Positions 1 to 8,032 of a DNA stretch of 64,000 nucleotides are shown here, piece by piece. The stretch comes from JACVRW01 sp963819115 (GTDB lineage Bacteria; Actinomycetota; Thermoleophilia; Solirubrobacterales; Thermoleophilaceae): NCBI GenBank assembly GCA_963819115.1, contig CAWFUR010000012.1:1-64000 (forward strand), given 5' to 3'. The translations under genes were made by a program, and so were the position numbers. The notes beneath the pieces are model-generated. The model did not search any database, was not told the DNA's origin, and saw only the letters and a list, made by a program, of their open reading frames with translations. Position 1 is the first letter of the stretch, and every line of letters begins with the position of its first letter.

Positions 1-19
1 AGGCCGGACCTTCCACCGC

Positions 20-25
20 TAGCCT
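20..25 (+). promoter_or_regulatory. -10 box of a leaderless transcript
   Basis: TAGCCT lies 7 bases before the GTG at 33, with no Shine-Dalgarno sequence between them. The expected transcription start falls on or next to the start codon. Inferred from spacing only; the -35 region is outside the window. Confidence 0.4.
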
Positions 26-32
26 GCCCGGA

Positions 33-593
33 GTGCCCTCGAAGGCGAGATCGGTCGCGCGCGCCGGCTGCCTCACGCTCATGCTCCTGGCGGTCGCCTG
101 GAGCACGGGGTGCGGGGGAGACGACGCTCCGAAGCCGGTGAGCATCTCGCTGGTGAGCCCGGCCGACGGAGTCGTGGTGCACACAGACGCCGTCGAGGTC
201 CGGGGGCGCGTGAAGCCGGCGGGCGCGCGGGTCCTGGTGGAGGGCCGGGCCGCCACTGTCGCCAACGGCGAGTTTCGCACGCAGGCACCGCTGCACGAGG
301 GAGCGAACGTGATCGACGTGGGGGCTTCCGCGCCGGGTGCGCGCACGGCGTGGTCGGCCCTGCGTGTTGCGCGCGAGACCCTCGTGACCGTGCCGGACCT
401 GGCCGGTGCCGCGCCCGACGATGCGGTGGACCAGCTCGAGTCGCTCGGGCTGCGCGCGGTGGTCAAGGAGGACGGTGGCCTGCTCGAACGGCTGCTCCCG
501 GACCTCCCGCGTGTGTGTGAGACGCAACCCGGAGCCGCCGCGGCGCTGCGCCGCGGCGCCACCGTCCGCGTGGCGGTCTCGAAGAGCTGCTGA
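33..593 (+). CDS. Secreted lipoprotein with C-terminal PASTA domain
   Basis: A 186-residue protein beginning at GTG. Residues about 10-27 form a lipoprotein signal peptide ending in a lipobox-like STGC, so the mature protein is probably anchored to the outer face of the membrane through Cys27. Residues about 35-110 look like a small beta domain of the bacterial Ig or glucodextranase-N type (SLVSPADG, then VRGRVKPAGARVLVEG). Residues about 117-185 read as a PASTA domain: VTVPDLAGAAPDDAVDQL, then a conserved Pro/Gly-rich end and the terminal VRVAVSKSC. PASTA domains bind cell-wall precursors or muropeptides. A Ser/Thr kinase gene follows convergently, but that kinase has its own, different sensor. 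The domain assignment is by pattern; the substrate is unknown. Confidence 0.75.
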   Translation: MPSKARSVARAGCLTLMLLAVAWSTGCGGDDAPKPVSISLVSPADGVVVHTDAVEVRGRVKPAGARVLVEGRAATVANGEFRTQAPLHEGANVIDVGASAPGARTAWSALRVARETLVTVPDLAGAAPDDAVDQLESLGLRAVVKEDGGLLERLLPDLPRVCETQPGAAAALRRGATVRVAVSKSC

Positions 594-599
594 GCTCTT
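582..599. terminator. Hairpin between convergent genes
   Basis: AAGAGCT (582-588), a four-base loop, then AGCTCTT (593-599) form a perfect 7-bp stem. It sits across the stop codon of the lipoprotein gene and 5 bases before the end of the convergent kinase gene, so it could stop transcription from both sides. There is no long T-tract. Confidence 0.4.
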
Positions 600-604
600 C
601 CGCG

Positions 605-2089
605 TCAGCCGTCGGGGGTGACGGCAATCAGGCCGACGCGCGCCCGCCCGCCGTCGCGGTGGACGCCGAGCACGATCCGCCCGGTGATCGGCCCGGCACC
701 GGAGCGCGAGGCGACATAGCGGCCCGTGGCGCGCCCGGCCGCGCCTGCCCGCACCGCGAGCCCGGTGATGCGGTAGTCCTGAGTCACGTTGGCGGCGAAC
801 TGACTGCGGTACTCCCGCACGACGGCGGCTCGACCGCGCTGCGAGTCGACGGGCGTGATCCGAGCCGCGTCGCGGCTCAGCAGGTCTCTGAGCGTGCCGG
901 CGTTCTCCTGCGCGTATGCCGCGGCGAACGAGTCGGCCACGTCACGGACCTCCGTCGCGCTCACCGCGCCGGGCTCGTCGCCGGAGGCGAACGGGCCCAC
1001 GTCGAGCGCGAGCAGCACGGCGAGTGCCGCGCCCAGGGCCAGGACCATTGCCCCGGCGGCCAGGCCACGCGGTGGACGGCGCGGCCGGGCGCGGCTCAGG
1101 TGCGCGGTGGGGGCCTGGGACCGGCCGTTCGCTTCGCCTCGATCCGCGGTCAGCGGGATCGTCGTGGCGGACAGCCCCGCCGTGAGCGCATCGTGATCGC
1201 CGTTCGTCCCAGACGGGCTGGGCGGCCGAAGTGGCGCCGGGTCCGCCGGCTTCCCGGCAGCCGCAAGCGCCGCCTCCACCAGGTCCCGAGCCGAGGAGTA
1301 ACGGTCCTCGGGCCGCTTCGCGAGCGCACGGGCGATCACCGCGTCGAAGGCCGCCGGCACCCCCTCGGTGGCTGACGGCCGTGGCGGCGGCTCGCCGAGG
1401 TGGGCCAGCATCGTGGCGGCGTACGTGGCCCTCGAGAACGGTGGCCGGCCGGTGAGCGCCGCGTACAGCACGCAGCCGAGGGCGTACACGTCGGTGCGCG
1501 CGCTCACCGGTGCCGCCTCCAGCTGCTCTGGGGCCATGAACTCGACTGTGCCCAACACGTCGCCGGTCTGTGTCAGCCGGGTGCCCGAGGAGGCATCGAG
1601 CGTCAGGCCGAAGTCAGTGAGGTAGACGTGCAGGGCACCCTCGTCACCCGCCAGCAGCACGTTCGCCGGCTTCACGTCGCGGTGGACGAGACCGGCGGCG
1701 TGTGCCGCCTCGAGCCCGGCTCCCACCTGGGCGACGATCGCCGCCGCCAGCGCCGGATCGAGTCGGCCGGACGAGGCGATCAGCCGCTGCAGGTCGCCAC
1801 CCTCGACCCAGCGCATGACGAGGTAGAGGCGCCCGTCCTGCTCACCGGCCTCGTACACCGGGATCACGTTCGGATGGTCGATCGCCGCCGCCAGGCGGGT
1901 CTCTCGCTCGAATCGGGCATGGAAGACCGGATCGGCGGCCCGCTCGGGCGCCACGACCTTGAGCGCGACCCTGCGCCCCAGCGGAAGCTGGGTCGCTCGG
2001 TAGACGACACCCATCCCTCCGCGCCCCGCCACTCCCTCGATGCGGCAGTTGGCGAAGGTCGACTCCAGGACCAGCTCGGACACCGCCAT
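605..2089 (-). CDS. Transmembrane serine/threonine protein kinase with NTF2-like sensor
   Basis: A 494-residue PknB-type kinase. Residues 1-280 form a complete catalytic domain: glycine loop GRGGMGVVY (22-30), the VALK lysine (44), the HRDVKPAN catalytic loop (136-143), the DFG magnesium motif (159-161), and APEQ near 186. A Pro/Ala-rich juxtamembrane linker follows, then one membrane span at about 342-362. The outside domain (about 380-494) is not PASTA. Its pattern of a helix, YAQENAGTLRDLLS, then strands ending RIVLGVHRDGG resembles a SnoaL/NTF2-like cone. It probably phosphorylates cytoplasmic proteins in response to a ligand sensed outside. It lies 30 bases downstream of a membrane-protein gene on the same strand and may be co-transcribed with it. 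Confidence 0.88.
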   Translation of the reverse strand: MAVSELVLESTFANCRIEGVAGRGGMGVVYRATQLPLGRRVALKVVAPERAADPVFHARFERETRLAAAIDHPNVIPVYEAGEQDGRLYLVMRWVEGGDLQRLIASSGRLDPALAAAIVAQVGAGLEAAHAAGLVHRDVKPANVLLAGDEGALHVYLTDFGLTLDASSGTRLTQTGDVLGTVEFMAPEQLEAAPVSARTDVYALGCVLYAALTGRPPFSRATYAATMLAHLGEPPPRPSATEGVPAAFDAVIARALAKRPEDRYSSARDLVEAALAAAGKPADPAPLRPPSPSGTNGDHDALTAGLSATTIPLTADRGEANGRSQAPTAHLSRARPRRPPRGLAAGAMVLALGAALAVLLALDVGPFASGDEPGAVSATEVRDVADSFAAAYAQENAGTLRDLLSRDAARITPVDSQRGRAAVVREYRSQFAANVTQDYRITGLAVRAGAAGRATGRYVASRSGAGPITGRIVLGVHRDGGRARVGLIAVTPDG

Positions 2090-2119
2090 GAGTGTGACGC
2101 ACAGCGGTCGGGGCGACCG

Positions 2120-2779
2120 TCAGGTCAGGATGTTCACCGCGCGCGCGATCACGAGCCCGAGGATGATCAGCGAGATCATGGCCTGGGCGCCCATCGTGAG
2201 CTTGGCCCAATGCCGGAGCGGCATAACGTCGGTCGGGCTGAACGCGGTGCCATTGGTCAGACCCAGGTAGAGGTAGTCGATGAACAGCGGCCGCCAGCCG
2301 GGAGGCGCCAGGTCGGGGTTCGTGTGTTGCACGAATGCGAAGTCGGGATATTCCGCGACGCGATGAGCGCGTGCGCCGGGGCCGCCCCCGTCGATCTCCC
2401 AGTACAGGAAGGTGAACGCGATGATCGTGTTCAGCCAAACGAGTGCTCCGGACGAGAGCAGTGCGTCGGCGCTGTTCAATTCCTTGTTACCGCCCACCAA
2501 CTCGGCGATCAGCACGGTGGCCTGCGTGGTGGCCCCCGCAACGAGCACGACCACCAGAACGAGGCTGAGCGCGCGCGAACCGCGCGACTGCCGGTCGATT
2601 CGTCCGGGGTCGGCGATCGCGTTCGCCACGAGCAACGTGGCCAGCAGCGCCGGCCCGGCCCACTTCGACAGCAGGCTGTAGCGGTCCGGAAGCAGCAGCG
2701 GGACGAGGATCGCCACGAGCAACGTCAGCACAGAGGGCCAGCGACTCTCACCCCGAACGTCGATCTCCTTCTGCCTCAA
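2120..2779 (-). CDS. Small integral membrane protein, DUF1345-like
   Basis: About 219 residues with four to six hydrophobic segments. The frame is open further upstream, but the residues there are Arg/Gly-rich, non-membrane and overlap the divergent methyltransferase gene. The TTG at 2779 is therefore preferred; AGGAAG sits just ahead of it. The C-terminal third (FIDYLYLGLTNGTAFSPTD, then a final helix ending ARAVNIL) resembles the end of DUF1345 membrane proteins and, more loosely, the pore helix plus last span of small ion channels. A charged loop with EIDGGGPGAR lies before it. The function is unknown. Its location just upstream of the receptor kinase suggests co-expression. Confidence 0.6.
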   Translation of the reverse strand: MRQKEIDVRGESRWPSVLTLLVAILVPLLLPDRYSLLSKWAGPALLATLLVANAIADPGRIDRQSRGSRALSLVLVVVLVAGATTQATVLIAELVGGNKELNSADALLSSGALVWLNTIIAFTFLYWEIDGGGPGARAHRVAEYPDFAFVQHTNPDLAPPGWRPLFIDYLYLGLTNGTAFSPTDVMPLRHWAKLTMGAQAMISLIILGLVIARAVNILT

Positions 2780-2838
2780 GGGGCTTCCTGTCGCGCGATC
2801 AAGCTGCGGCGGATCGTACCCTCGGCCACGCCCCTGGC

Positions 2839-2844
2839 TACGGT
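2839..2844 (+). promoter_or_regulatory. -10 box of a leaderless transcript
   Basis: TACGGT is followed by six bases and then the GTG start at 2851, with no ribosome binding site. This is the same arrangement seen at several other transcript-starting genes in the window. Confidence 0.4.
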
Positions 2845-2850
2845 CCGGTC

Positions 2851-3597
2851 GTGACTCCCCGAAGGACCGAGAGCATCGTCTTTCACGATCTCCAGCAGGG
2901 AGGTCGCACTCTCGACCTCCCGTACTACCGCGCGCTGGCCGAGAGGGCGGGCTCAACGCTGGAGCTGGGAGCGGGCACCGGGAGGGTCGCGCTCGAGCTC
3001 GCCGGCCTCACCGACCTCTGGGTCAACGACATCGACGATCACCTGATCGACGAGCTGGTGCGCCGTGCCGGAGCGCGCGGGCTGTCGGTGAAGCCCGTCC
3101 CGGGCGATGCGACAAGGCTCGACATCGGCCGCAGGTTCGACCTCATCATCGCGCCGGTTGGCTTGGCTCAGATCGTCGGCGGCCGGTCCGAGCGGCAGGC
3201 CCTACTGCGCGCGATCGAGCGCCATCTGGCCGTGATCGGCCTGGCCGTGGCCGCGATCGTGGACGTGGACGAGGTTCTGCGTGAGTGCGCGACGCCGGCG
3301 GCCCCGCAGCGTCTGCGCGTTCGCACACGAGCCTTCACCTGCCGGCAGCTCGCCGCGACCGAGACCGAGGGCGGGGTGCGGGTGGTTTGGGAGCGCAGGG
3401 TCACCGGTCGCTCCGTCGCACCCGCCGCCGTGAGCTATCAGCGCCTGAGCCCCGAGGACCTCGACGCCGACGCACGCTCCTGCGGACTGAACGTCACCCG
3501 CGTTCATCATCACCCCGGCGACGCGACGAGCCTCGGGTCGACCTACTGTGTCCTGCGCCACGGCCTGACGCAACCGCCCGCCTCCGTCGCGCGCTGA
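2851..3597 (+). CDS. Class I SAM-dependent methyltransferase
   Basis: A 248-residue soluble protein. Residues about 30-140 match the Rossmann-fold methyltransferase core: motif I reads LELGAGTGRVALELA, followed by an acidic end to strand 2 (VNDIDDHLIDEL) and motif IV-like DLIIAPVGLAQIVGG. The usual acidic-aromatic motif IV is not obvious, so the substrate class cannot be called. The C-terminal half has strands such as RRVTGRSVAPAAVSYQRLS, typical of the beta extension of small-molecule methyltransferases. It is a single gene, divergent from the membrane-protein/kinase pair, and it ends 11 bases before the convergent peptidase gene. Confidence 0.75.
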   Translation: MTPRRTESIVFHDLQQGGRTLDLPYYRALAERAGSTLELGAGTGRVALELAGLTDLWVNDIDDHLIDELVRRAGARGLSVKPVPGDATRLDIGRRFDLIIAPVGLAQIVGGRSERQALLRAIERHLAVIGLAVAAIVDVDEVLRECATPAAPQRLRVRTRAFTCRQLAATETEGGVRVVWERRVTGRSVAPAAVSYQRLSPEDLDADARSCGLNVTRVHHHPGDATSLGSTYCVLRHGLTQPPASVAR

Positions 3598-3608
3598 CCG
3601 CCGGACCG

Positions 3609-5471
3609 TCAGCCGCCGGCGCTCAGGAGGGCGGCGATTTGGTTCGCAAGCGGGGAGCCCAGCCCCGTGGCGAGGTCGTAGCCGGGCCGGGAGGGGCAGC
3701 ACGACCCGCCGAAAAGTGCGTTTCCGCCCTCGGTGATGTCGATGAACGCGCTCGGATTGCGTTTGGCGAGTGCGTAGAGCAGCGGCGGGACGAAGCCGGG
3801 CCGCGGCAACCCCTCCTGCTTTGCCTGCTGTGACCAGAGCGCGATCATCCCCGCGACGAGCGGCGTGGCGGCGCTCGTGCCGCCCACGAACGTGATGCCC
3901 TGGGCCGGGGACTTGGGGCAGCTCTTGACACCGCTCGAGCAGATGATCGGGTAGCCGGGGCTTTCGTCGGCGAAGGCCGCTATGTCGGGAACCATCCGGT
4001 ACTTCGAGTTCGCGAATGACTGGGCTGGCTGCCACGAGGGCCGGTCCTGGAAGGTGCTCTGCCCGCCGCCGCCGCCCTTGGCCGCGTTGAACGGTGCCGG
4101 GTAGGCCGTGTCGTTCCACGGGCCGGTGGCGGCGATCGTGTTATTCGAGTTCAGTGTCAGGCTCGTTCCGCCCACCGCCAGCACCCACCCCGAGCTGGCG
4201 GGCCAGGACACCTGTGGCTTCTTTTCACTCGAGGTGAGCTGGCTGACCGGAACGCCGCGGGCGCATGCGGACGAGCCGGTGTCCCCCGCCGCGACCACCA
4301 CCGTGATCCCCAGCGACGCCTCCGCGGCCAGCAGGCGGGTGACCACCGTCCGAGACGCCGAGTCCTTGGAGACGGTGGACTCGCAGACGCCGTATGACAC
4401 CGACACGACATTGGGAAGCGGTGCGCCGTTGGTGGTCGCCTGAAGCGGGGAGGCGAGCAGCTTGAGGAAGCCGAGCACGTCCCCGTCGTCGTCCTCCTCG
4501 TCGATTGGGTGGACCCACAGGTCGAACCGATCGAGTTGCGGCGCCACCATCGAGACCACCATGGCATCCAGCGAGCTCTCGAGGATCGGCGTGATGCCGG
4601 AGCCGTTGTGGATCTTGAGCGATGTCCCCTGCGCGCCGAAGCAGCTGCGGTACTGATTCACGTCTGAGGTCGGAGTGGGCGCCTCGCCGACGATCGCGAG
4701 CCGCGCGTTCTGGCCCAGCATGCCGGCGGAGTGAAGCGGCGATATCCCGTACGCCTCCAGGATCTGATTCGGGTACAGACCCGAGGACGAGGCGAGTGCG
4801 CTGGGATAGGTCGTGCCGACACACGACGCCCCGACCGTGCCTGTCCGCGTCGGGGTGCCCCCGTCGTAGACCGGTGTGGCCGCGGACCTGGCGGCCTGGC
4901 CACCCGACGACGACGCGTTCTTCACGGTCAGTCGCATGCCCGCGACCGTGTCCACGTTGCCCTTCAGTCCCTTCGGAGCCTTGGGCGTGTTCACCGGCAG
5001 GGCGACGATCGCGCCCGAGGATGTCTTGTAGCGGGCCCACTTCGTCCCGAACATCTTCTGTGCCTTGCCCACTGACAGCGTCGCGCTCACTCGCAGATGG
5101 GTAACGTCGACGGCGGCTGTGACGCCCTGCGCCTTGAACGCATTCACCACAGCCTTGCGCTTCGCAGACGTCGCCCCGTACTTGCTCTGCAGCTTCGTAA
5201 GCGAGAGGTACTTTCCGTAGGACGAAGACGATGGGTTGCTGGCGGACTTCGCCGCCTTCTGCACGCCCGAGTTGTTCGCGACCAGGCCGATCTGGAGCCC
5301 CAACTTCAGACTGGTGGACGCCGCTCCCACCTTGTGGAGGCCGCTGTGGGAAATCGGGCCGTAGTTCACACTCGCGGCTGCCTGAGAGGGTGTCGCGCAC
5401 AGAGCGACGCAGGCCACCCCCGCGACGAGCGGTACCGCAGCCGCCCTGGGTCGCCAGGTGATCCTCCGCAT
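3609..5471 (-). CDS. Secreted S53-family serine-carboxyl peptidase (sedolisin type)
   Basis: A 620-residue preproprotein from the ATG at 5471; the frame stays open upstream but would run into the divergent gene. A signal peptide (MRRITWRPRAAAVPL to about residue 32) is followed by a pro-kumamolisin activation domain (about 40-190, with YGKYLSLTKLQSKYG). The catalytic domain then carries the Glu and Asp of the sedolisin triad four residues apart (ILESSLDAMV), the Ser in GGTSAATP (Ser about 533) and the Ca2+ site near the C-terminus (DITEGGN, then GYDLATGLGSP). These enzymes are typically acid-active, self-cleaving secreted endopeptidases that digest external protein. All key motifs are present, so it is probably active. 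Confidence 0.9.
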   Translation of the reverse strand: MRRITWRPRAAAVPLVAGVACVALCATPSQAAASVNYGPISHSGLHKVGAASTSLKLGLQIGLVANNSGVQKAAKSASNPSSSSYGKYLSLTKLQSKYGATSAKRKAVVNAFKAQGVTAAVDVTHLRVSATLSVGKAQKMFGTKWARYKTSSGAIVALPVNTPKAPKGLKGNVDTVAGMRLTVKNASSSGGQAARSAATPVYDGGTPTRTGTVGASCVGTTYPSALASSSGLYPNQILEAYGISPLHSAGMLGQNARLAIVGEAPTPTSDVNQYRSCFGAQGTSLKIHNGSGITPILESSLDAMVVSMVAPQLDRFDLWVHPIDEEDDDGDVLGFLKLLASPLQATTNGAPLPNVVSVSYGVCESTVSKDSASRTVVTRLLAAEASLGITVVVAAGDTGSSACARGVPVSQLTSSEKKPQVSWPASSGWVLAVGGTSLTLNSNNTIAATGPWNDTAYPAPFNAAKGGGGGQSTFQDRPSWQPAQSFANSKYRMVPDIAAFADESPGYPIICSSGVKSCPKSPAQGITFVGGTSAATPLVAGMIALWSQQAKQEGLPRPGFVPPLLYALAKRNPSAFIDITEGGNALFGGSCCPSRPGYDLATGLGSPLANQIAALLSAGG

Positions 5472-5551
5472 CGGTCCATGGTCCCGTGCCGCAGCATGGC
5501 CGGCATCACCCCGATGAGATGAAAAATCGATCAGCCTGGCGGAGGCGTCCG

Positions 5552-7294
5552 GTGAGCGAAGATGCCCGCGTGGATCCACGCGCTTCCGGAGGGCGGCTGC
5601 TTCGCGGGGTGCCCGTGTTCACCGGCCTTTCCGGCGAGAACCGCGATCGGCTCGCCGCGCTCGGCACCAACGTGGAGCTGGCCGCCGGCGACTGGCTCCT
5701 CCGGGAGGGCGAGGAGGCGGACGTGATGTACGTGATCCGCTCGGGCCGTCTCGACGTTCTGGTCGAGGGGCCGCCCGAGACCCTGGTGCGCACGCTGCGC
5801 CGCGGCGACGTGGTGGGCGAGCTCGCGCTCCTGCACGCCGGCAGGCGAACCGCCTCGGTGAGGGCGCGCCGGGACTCCGAGCTGCTCGAGCTGTCGCGCT
5901 CGCAGTTCGAGGAGCTCGTGCGCCGGGAGCCGGGCTTCGCCCTCGGCCTGACGCGCGCCCTGGGCGCCCAGTTGGCCGCGAGCCGCACGCCGATCGCCTC
6001 CGCGTCCCCGCCGCGAACCATCGCCGTCGTCCGGCTCGACGCCGGCGCCCCGGGGTCCGAGGCGGTGGAGCGCTTCGCCTCGGGTCTCGCACAGGCGGGG
6101 CGGCTCGCGCGGCTGGACCCGTCGCGGGGAACCGAGGCCGAGCTGCTCGGCGTGATCGAGCGGGCGGAGCGCGAGGCCGAGCGCGTCCTGCTCGTGTCAG
6201 GCACGGCGGACGAGGCGTGGACGAAGCTGTGCCTGCGGGAGGCGGACCTGATCGTGGCGCTCACCTCGGGCGAGCCGGATGGCGGCTGGCGGGTCCACTC
6301 CGCCGCGCTCCAGGGGTGCGAGCTGCTGGTGGCGGGCCGGCCGTCGCCCGGCCTCATCTCCTCCCTGCATCCGCGCGAGGCCCAGGTCATCTCCGATCCC
6401 GGCAAGCTCCCGCGGGCGCTCGACCGCACCGCCCGTCGCCTCGCCGGGCGCGCCGTGGGAGTGGTGCTGTCGGGCGGCGGGGCTCGGGCGTTCGCCCATC
6501 TCGGGGTGCTCGAGGAGCTGTGCGCCGCCGGTCTCGTGATCGACCGGATAGGCGGCGTGAGCCTCGGTGCCGTGGTGGCCGCGGGCATAGCCACGGGCGC
6601 CGACCCCGACGCGGTGTACCGCATCTTCAGGGAGTCCTTCGAGAAGACCAACCCGACCGCGGACTACGCGGTGCCCGCCTACGCCCTGCTGCGCGGCGGC
6701 CGCGTCCGCCGCATGCTGGCCCAGAGCTTCGGGGATCTCCGAATCGAGGAGCTGCCCATCCGCTTCTTCTGCCTCAGCTGCGACCTGGTGACCCGCGAGG
6801 CGGTGGAGCACCGAAGCGGACCTCTCCACGAGGCGGTGTACGCCTCGCTGGCCATCCCGGCGCTGTTTCCGCCGATGGCCGCGCCCGACGGCGGCGTGCT
6901 CGTGGATGGCGGCGTGCTCGACAACCTTCCCGTCGCCGCGATGGCCCGTTCGGGCGAGGGACCGGTGATCGCGAGCGACGTGACCGGACGCGTCGGGTCC
7001 TTCCGGCGCGCGGGCCGCCCCCGGCTCGTGCGACTGGCCGGCCGCGCCCGGCGCGCGCTGACCGGCACGGAGTCGGAGCTTCCCCGGCTGGGAGAGACCA
7101 TCGTGCGTGCCGTGACCGTCGGCAGCATCGACACGGTGGCCGCGGCGCGCCAGCACGCCGATCTCGTGATCAGCCCGGAGGTGGACGGGGTGGGACTGAC
7201 GGACTGGAAGCGCCTCGATGCGGTCCGGGAGATGGGTCGTAAGGCGGCACAGGCCGCCCTGCCTGAGCTCGCTGGATTCCTGCCCCGGACCTAG
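5552..7294 (+). CDS. Cyclic-nucleotide-binding domain plus patatin-like phospholipase (NTE type)
   Basis: About 580 residues. Earlier starts at 5486 and 5519 are possible, but the GTG at 5552 has GGAGG seven bases upstream. Residues about 15-130 are a cNMP-binding (Crp-like) fold: FTGLSGENRDRLAALG, then RRGDVVGELALLHAGRRTASVRA. A linker of about 150 residues follows. The patatin domain (about 300-480) has the oxyanion glycine stretch SGGGARAFAHLG, nucleophile elbow GVSLG and partner Asp in VDGGVLDNLP, so the Ser-Asp dyad is intact. The family architecture matches neuropathy-target-esterase proteins, lysophospholipases of membrane lipids that may respond to nucleotide binding. Its TAG stop overlaps the stop of the convergent cupredoxin gene inside the palindrome CTAG. 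Confidence 0.88.
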   Translation: MSEDARVDPRASGGRLLRGVPVFTGLSGENRDRLAALGTNVELAAGDWLLREGEEADVMYVIRSGRLDVLVEGPPETLVRTLRRGDVVGELALLHAGRRTASVRARRDSELLELSRSQFEELVRREPGFALGLTRALGAQLAASRTPIASASPPRTIAVVRLDAGAPGSEAVERFASGLAQAGRLARLDPSRGTEAELLGVIERAEREAERVLLVSGTADEAWTKLCLREADLIVALTSGEPDGGWRVHSAALQGCELLVAGRPSPGLISSLHPREAQVISDPGKLPRALDRTARRLAGRAVGVVLSGGGARAFAHLGVLEELCAAGLVIDRIGGVSLGAVVAAGIATGADPDAVYRIFRESFEKTNPTADYAVPAYALLRGGRVRRMLAQSFGDLRIEELPIRFFCLSCDLVTREAVEHRSGPLHEAVYASLAIPALFPPMAAPDGGVLVDGGVLDNLPVAAMARSGEGPVIASDVTGRVGSFRRAGRPRLVRLAGRARRALTGTESELPRLGETIVRAVTVGSIDTVAAARQHADLVISPEVDGVGLTDWKRLDAVREMGRKAAQAALPELAGFLPRT

Positions 7295-7884
7295 CGGACG
7301 GTGAGATCGGCGTGCTGCCCGAGCTTGTAGTGCCCCGGCAGATTGCAGATCAGGGCGTAGTGGCCAGATTTCAGATTCAGCTTCAGGCTCTTCGTCTGCC
7401 CGGGATCCAGGTTCCCGATCTCACCCACGTTGCCGCTCTCGTCGGCCTCCTTGCCCTTCAGCAGCTCGGAGGCCTTCTTGTTGGTTCGCAGGACGACGAA
7501 CTCGTGCTTGATGGCCCCGGCGTTGCGAACCTTGAAGGTCACGTTCCCGGCGGCGACCTGGGAGGGCTCGGGTGCGATCGAGTACTCCTTGAGGGTCGCC
7601 ACGCTCCCATGTGCCAGGGGCGCAGCCGTATTGGCCACGGCAGGAGCAGCCGCGGGTCTGGCGCTCTCGGTGGCGCTGCTGTCCTTGCTGTCGAGCTTGA
7701 AGCCGACGGCCACGAGGTTGGCCATGGCGATGAGTACCGCGAAGACGGCGAACAGGCCGTAGGCGCGCCTGGTCTTCTTCGCCTCGCCCGACTCGATGCG
7801 CAGGTCGCGCTCGATGCTGGTGAGGCGCTCGTCGGTCCGCGTCTCGAAGTCCGGCAGATTGGGGTCCGTCACCTGGGTGGCCAT
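7291..7884 (-). CDS. Membrane-anchored cupredoxin with Gln at the axial ligand position
   Basis: A 197-residue protein from the ATG at 7884; AAGGGG lies just ahead. A charged cytoplasmic N-terminus (1-41) leads to one membrane span (about 42-61), an Ala-rich linker and a cupredoxin barrel (about 95-197) outside. Copper ligands visible are His127 (IKHEFV), Cys180 and His185 in CNLPGHYKLGQ. The position four residues after the second His, normally Met, is Gln190, as in stellacyanin-like sites. A second cupredoxin at 40763 has Met there. It probably carries electrons or copper at the outer face of the membrane. The following gene on the other strand is separated by about 150 bases containing its own promoter. 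Confidence 0.82.
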   Translation of the reverse strand: MATQVTDPNLPDFETRTDERLTSIERDLRIESGEAKKTRRAYGLFAVFAVLIAMANLVAVGFKLDSKDSSATESARPAAAPAVANTAAPLAHGSVATLKEYSIAPEPSQVAAGNVTFKVRNAGAIKHEFVVLRTNKKASELLKGKEADESGNVGEIGNLDPGQTKSLKLNLKSGHYALICNLPGHYKLGQHADLTVR

Positions 7885-8017
7885 TGCAAGCCCCTTCCTG
7901 GGATTGGTGACTCCCATTCCAGTCGATCGTCCTCCGGGCTGCATCCGTGTGGGCTGCCCCACCGGCCGGGGTTGCACCGCAGGCCGGTGGGGTGGAATAC
8001 CGATACCCCCGCTGGCT

Positions 8018-8023
8018 TAGAGT
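8018..8023 (+). promoter_or_regulatory. -10 box of a probable leaderless transcript
   Basis: TAGAGT lies nine bases before the GTG at 8033. No Shine-Dalgarno sequence lies between them. Confidence 0.35.
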
Positions 8024-8032
8024 GACGAACGA

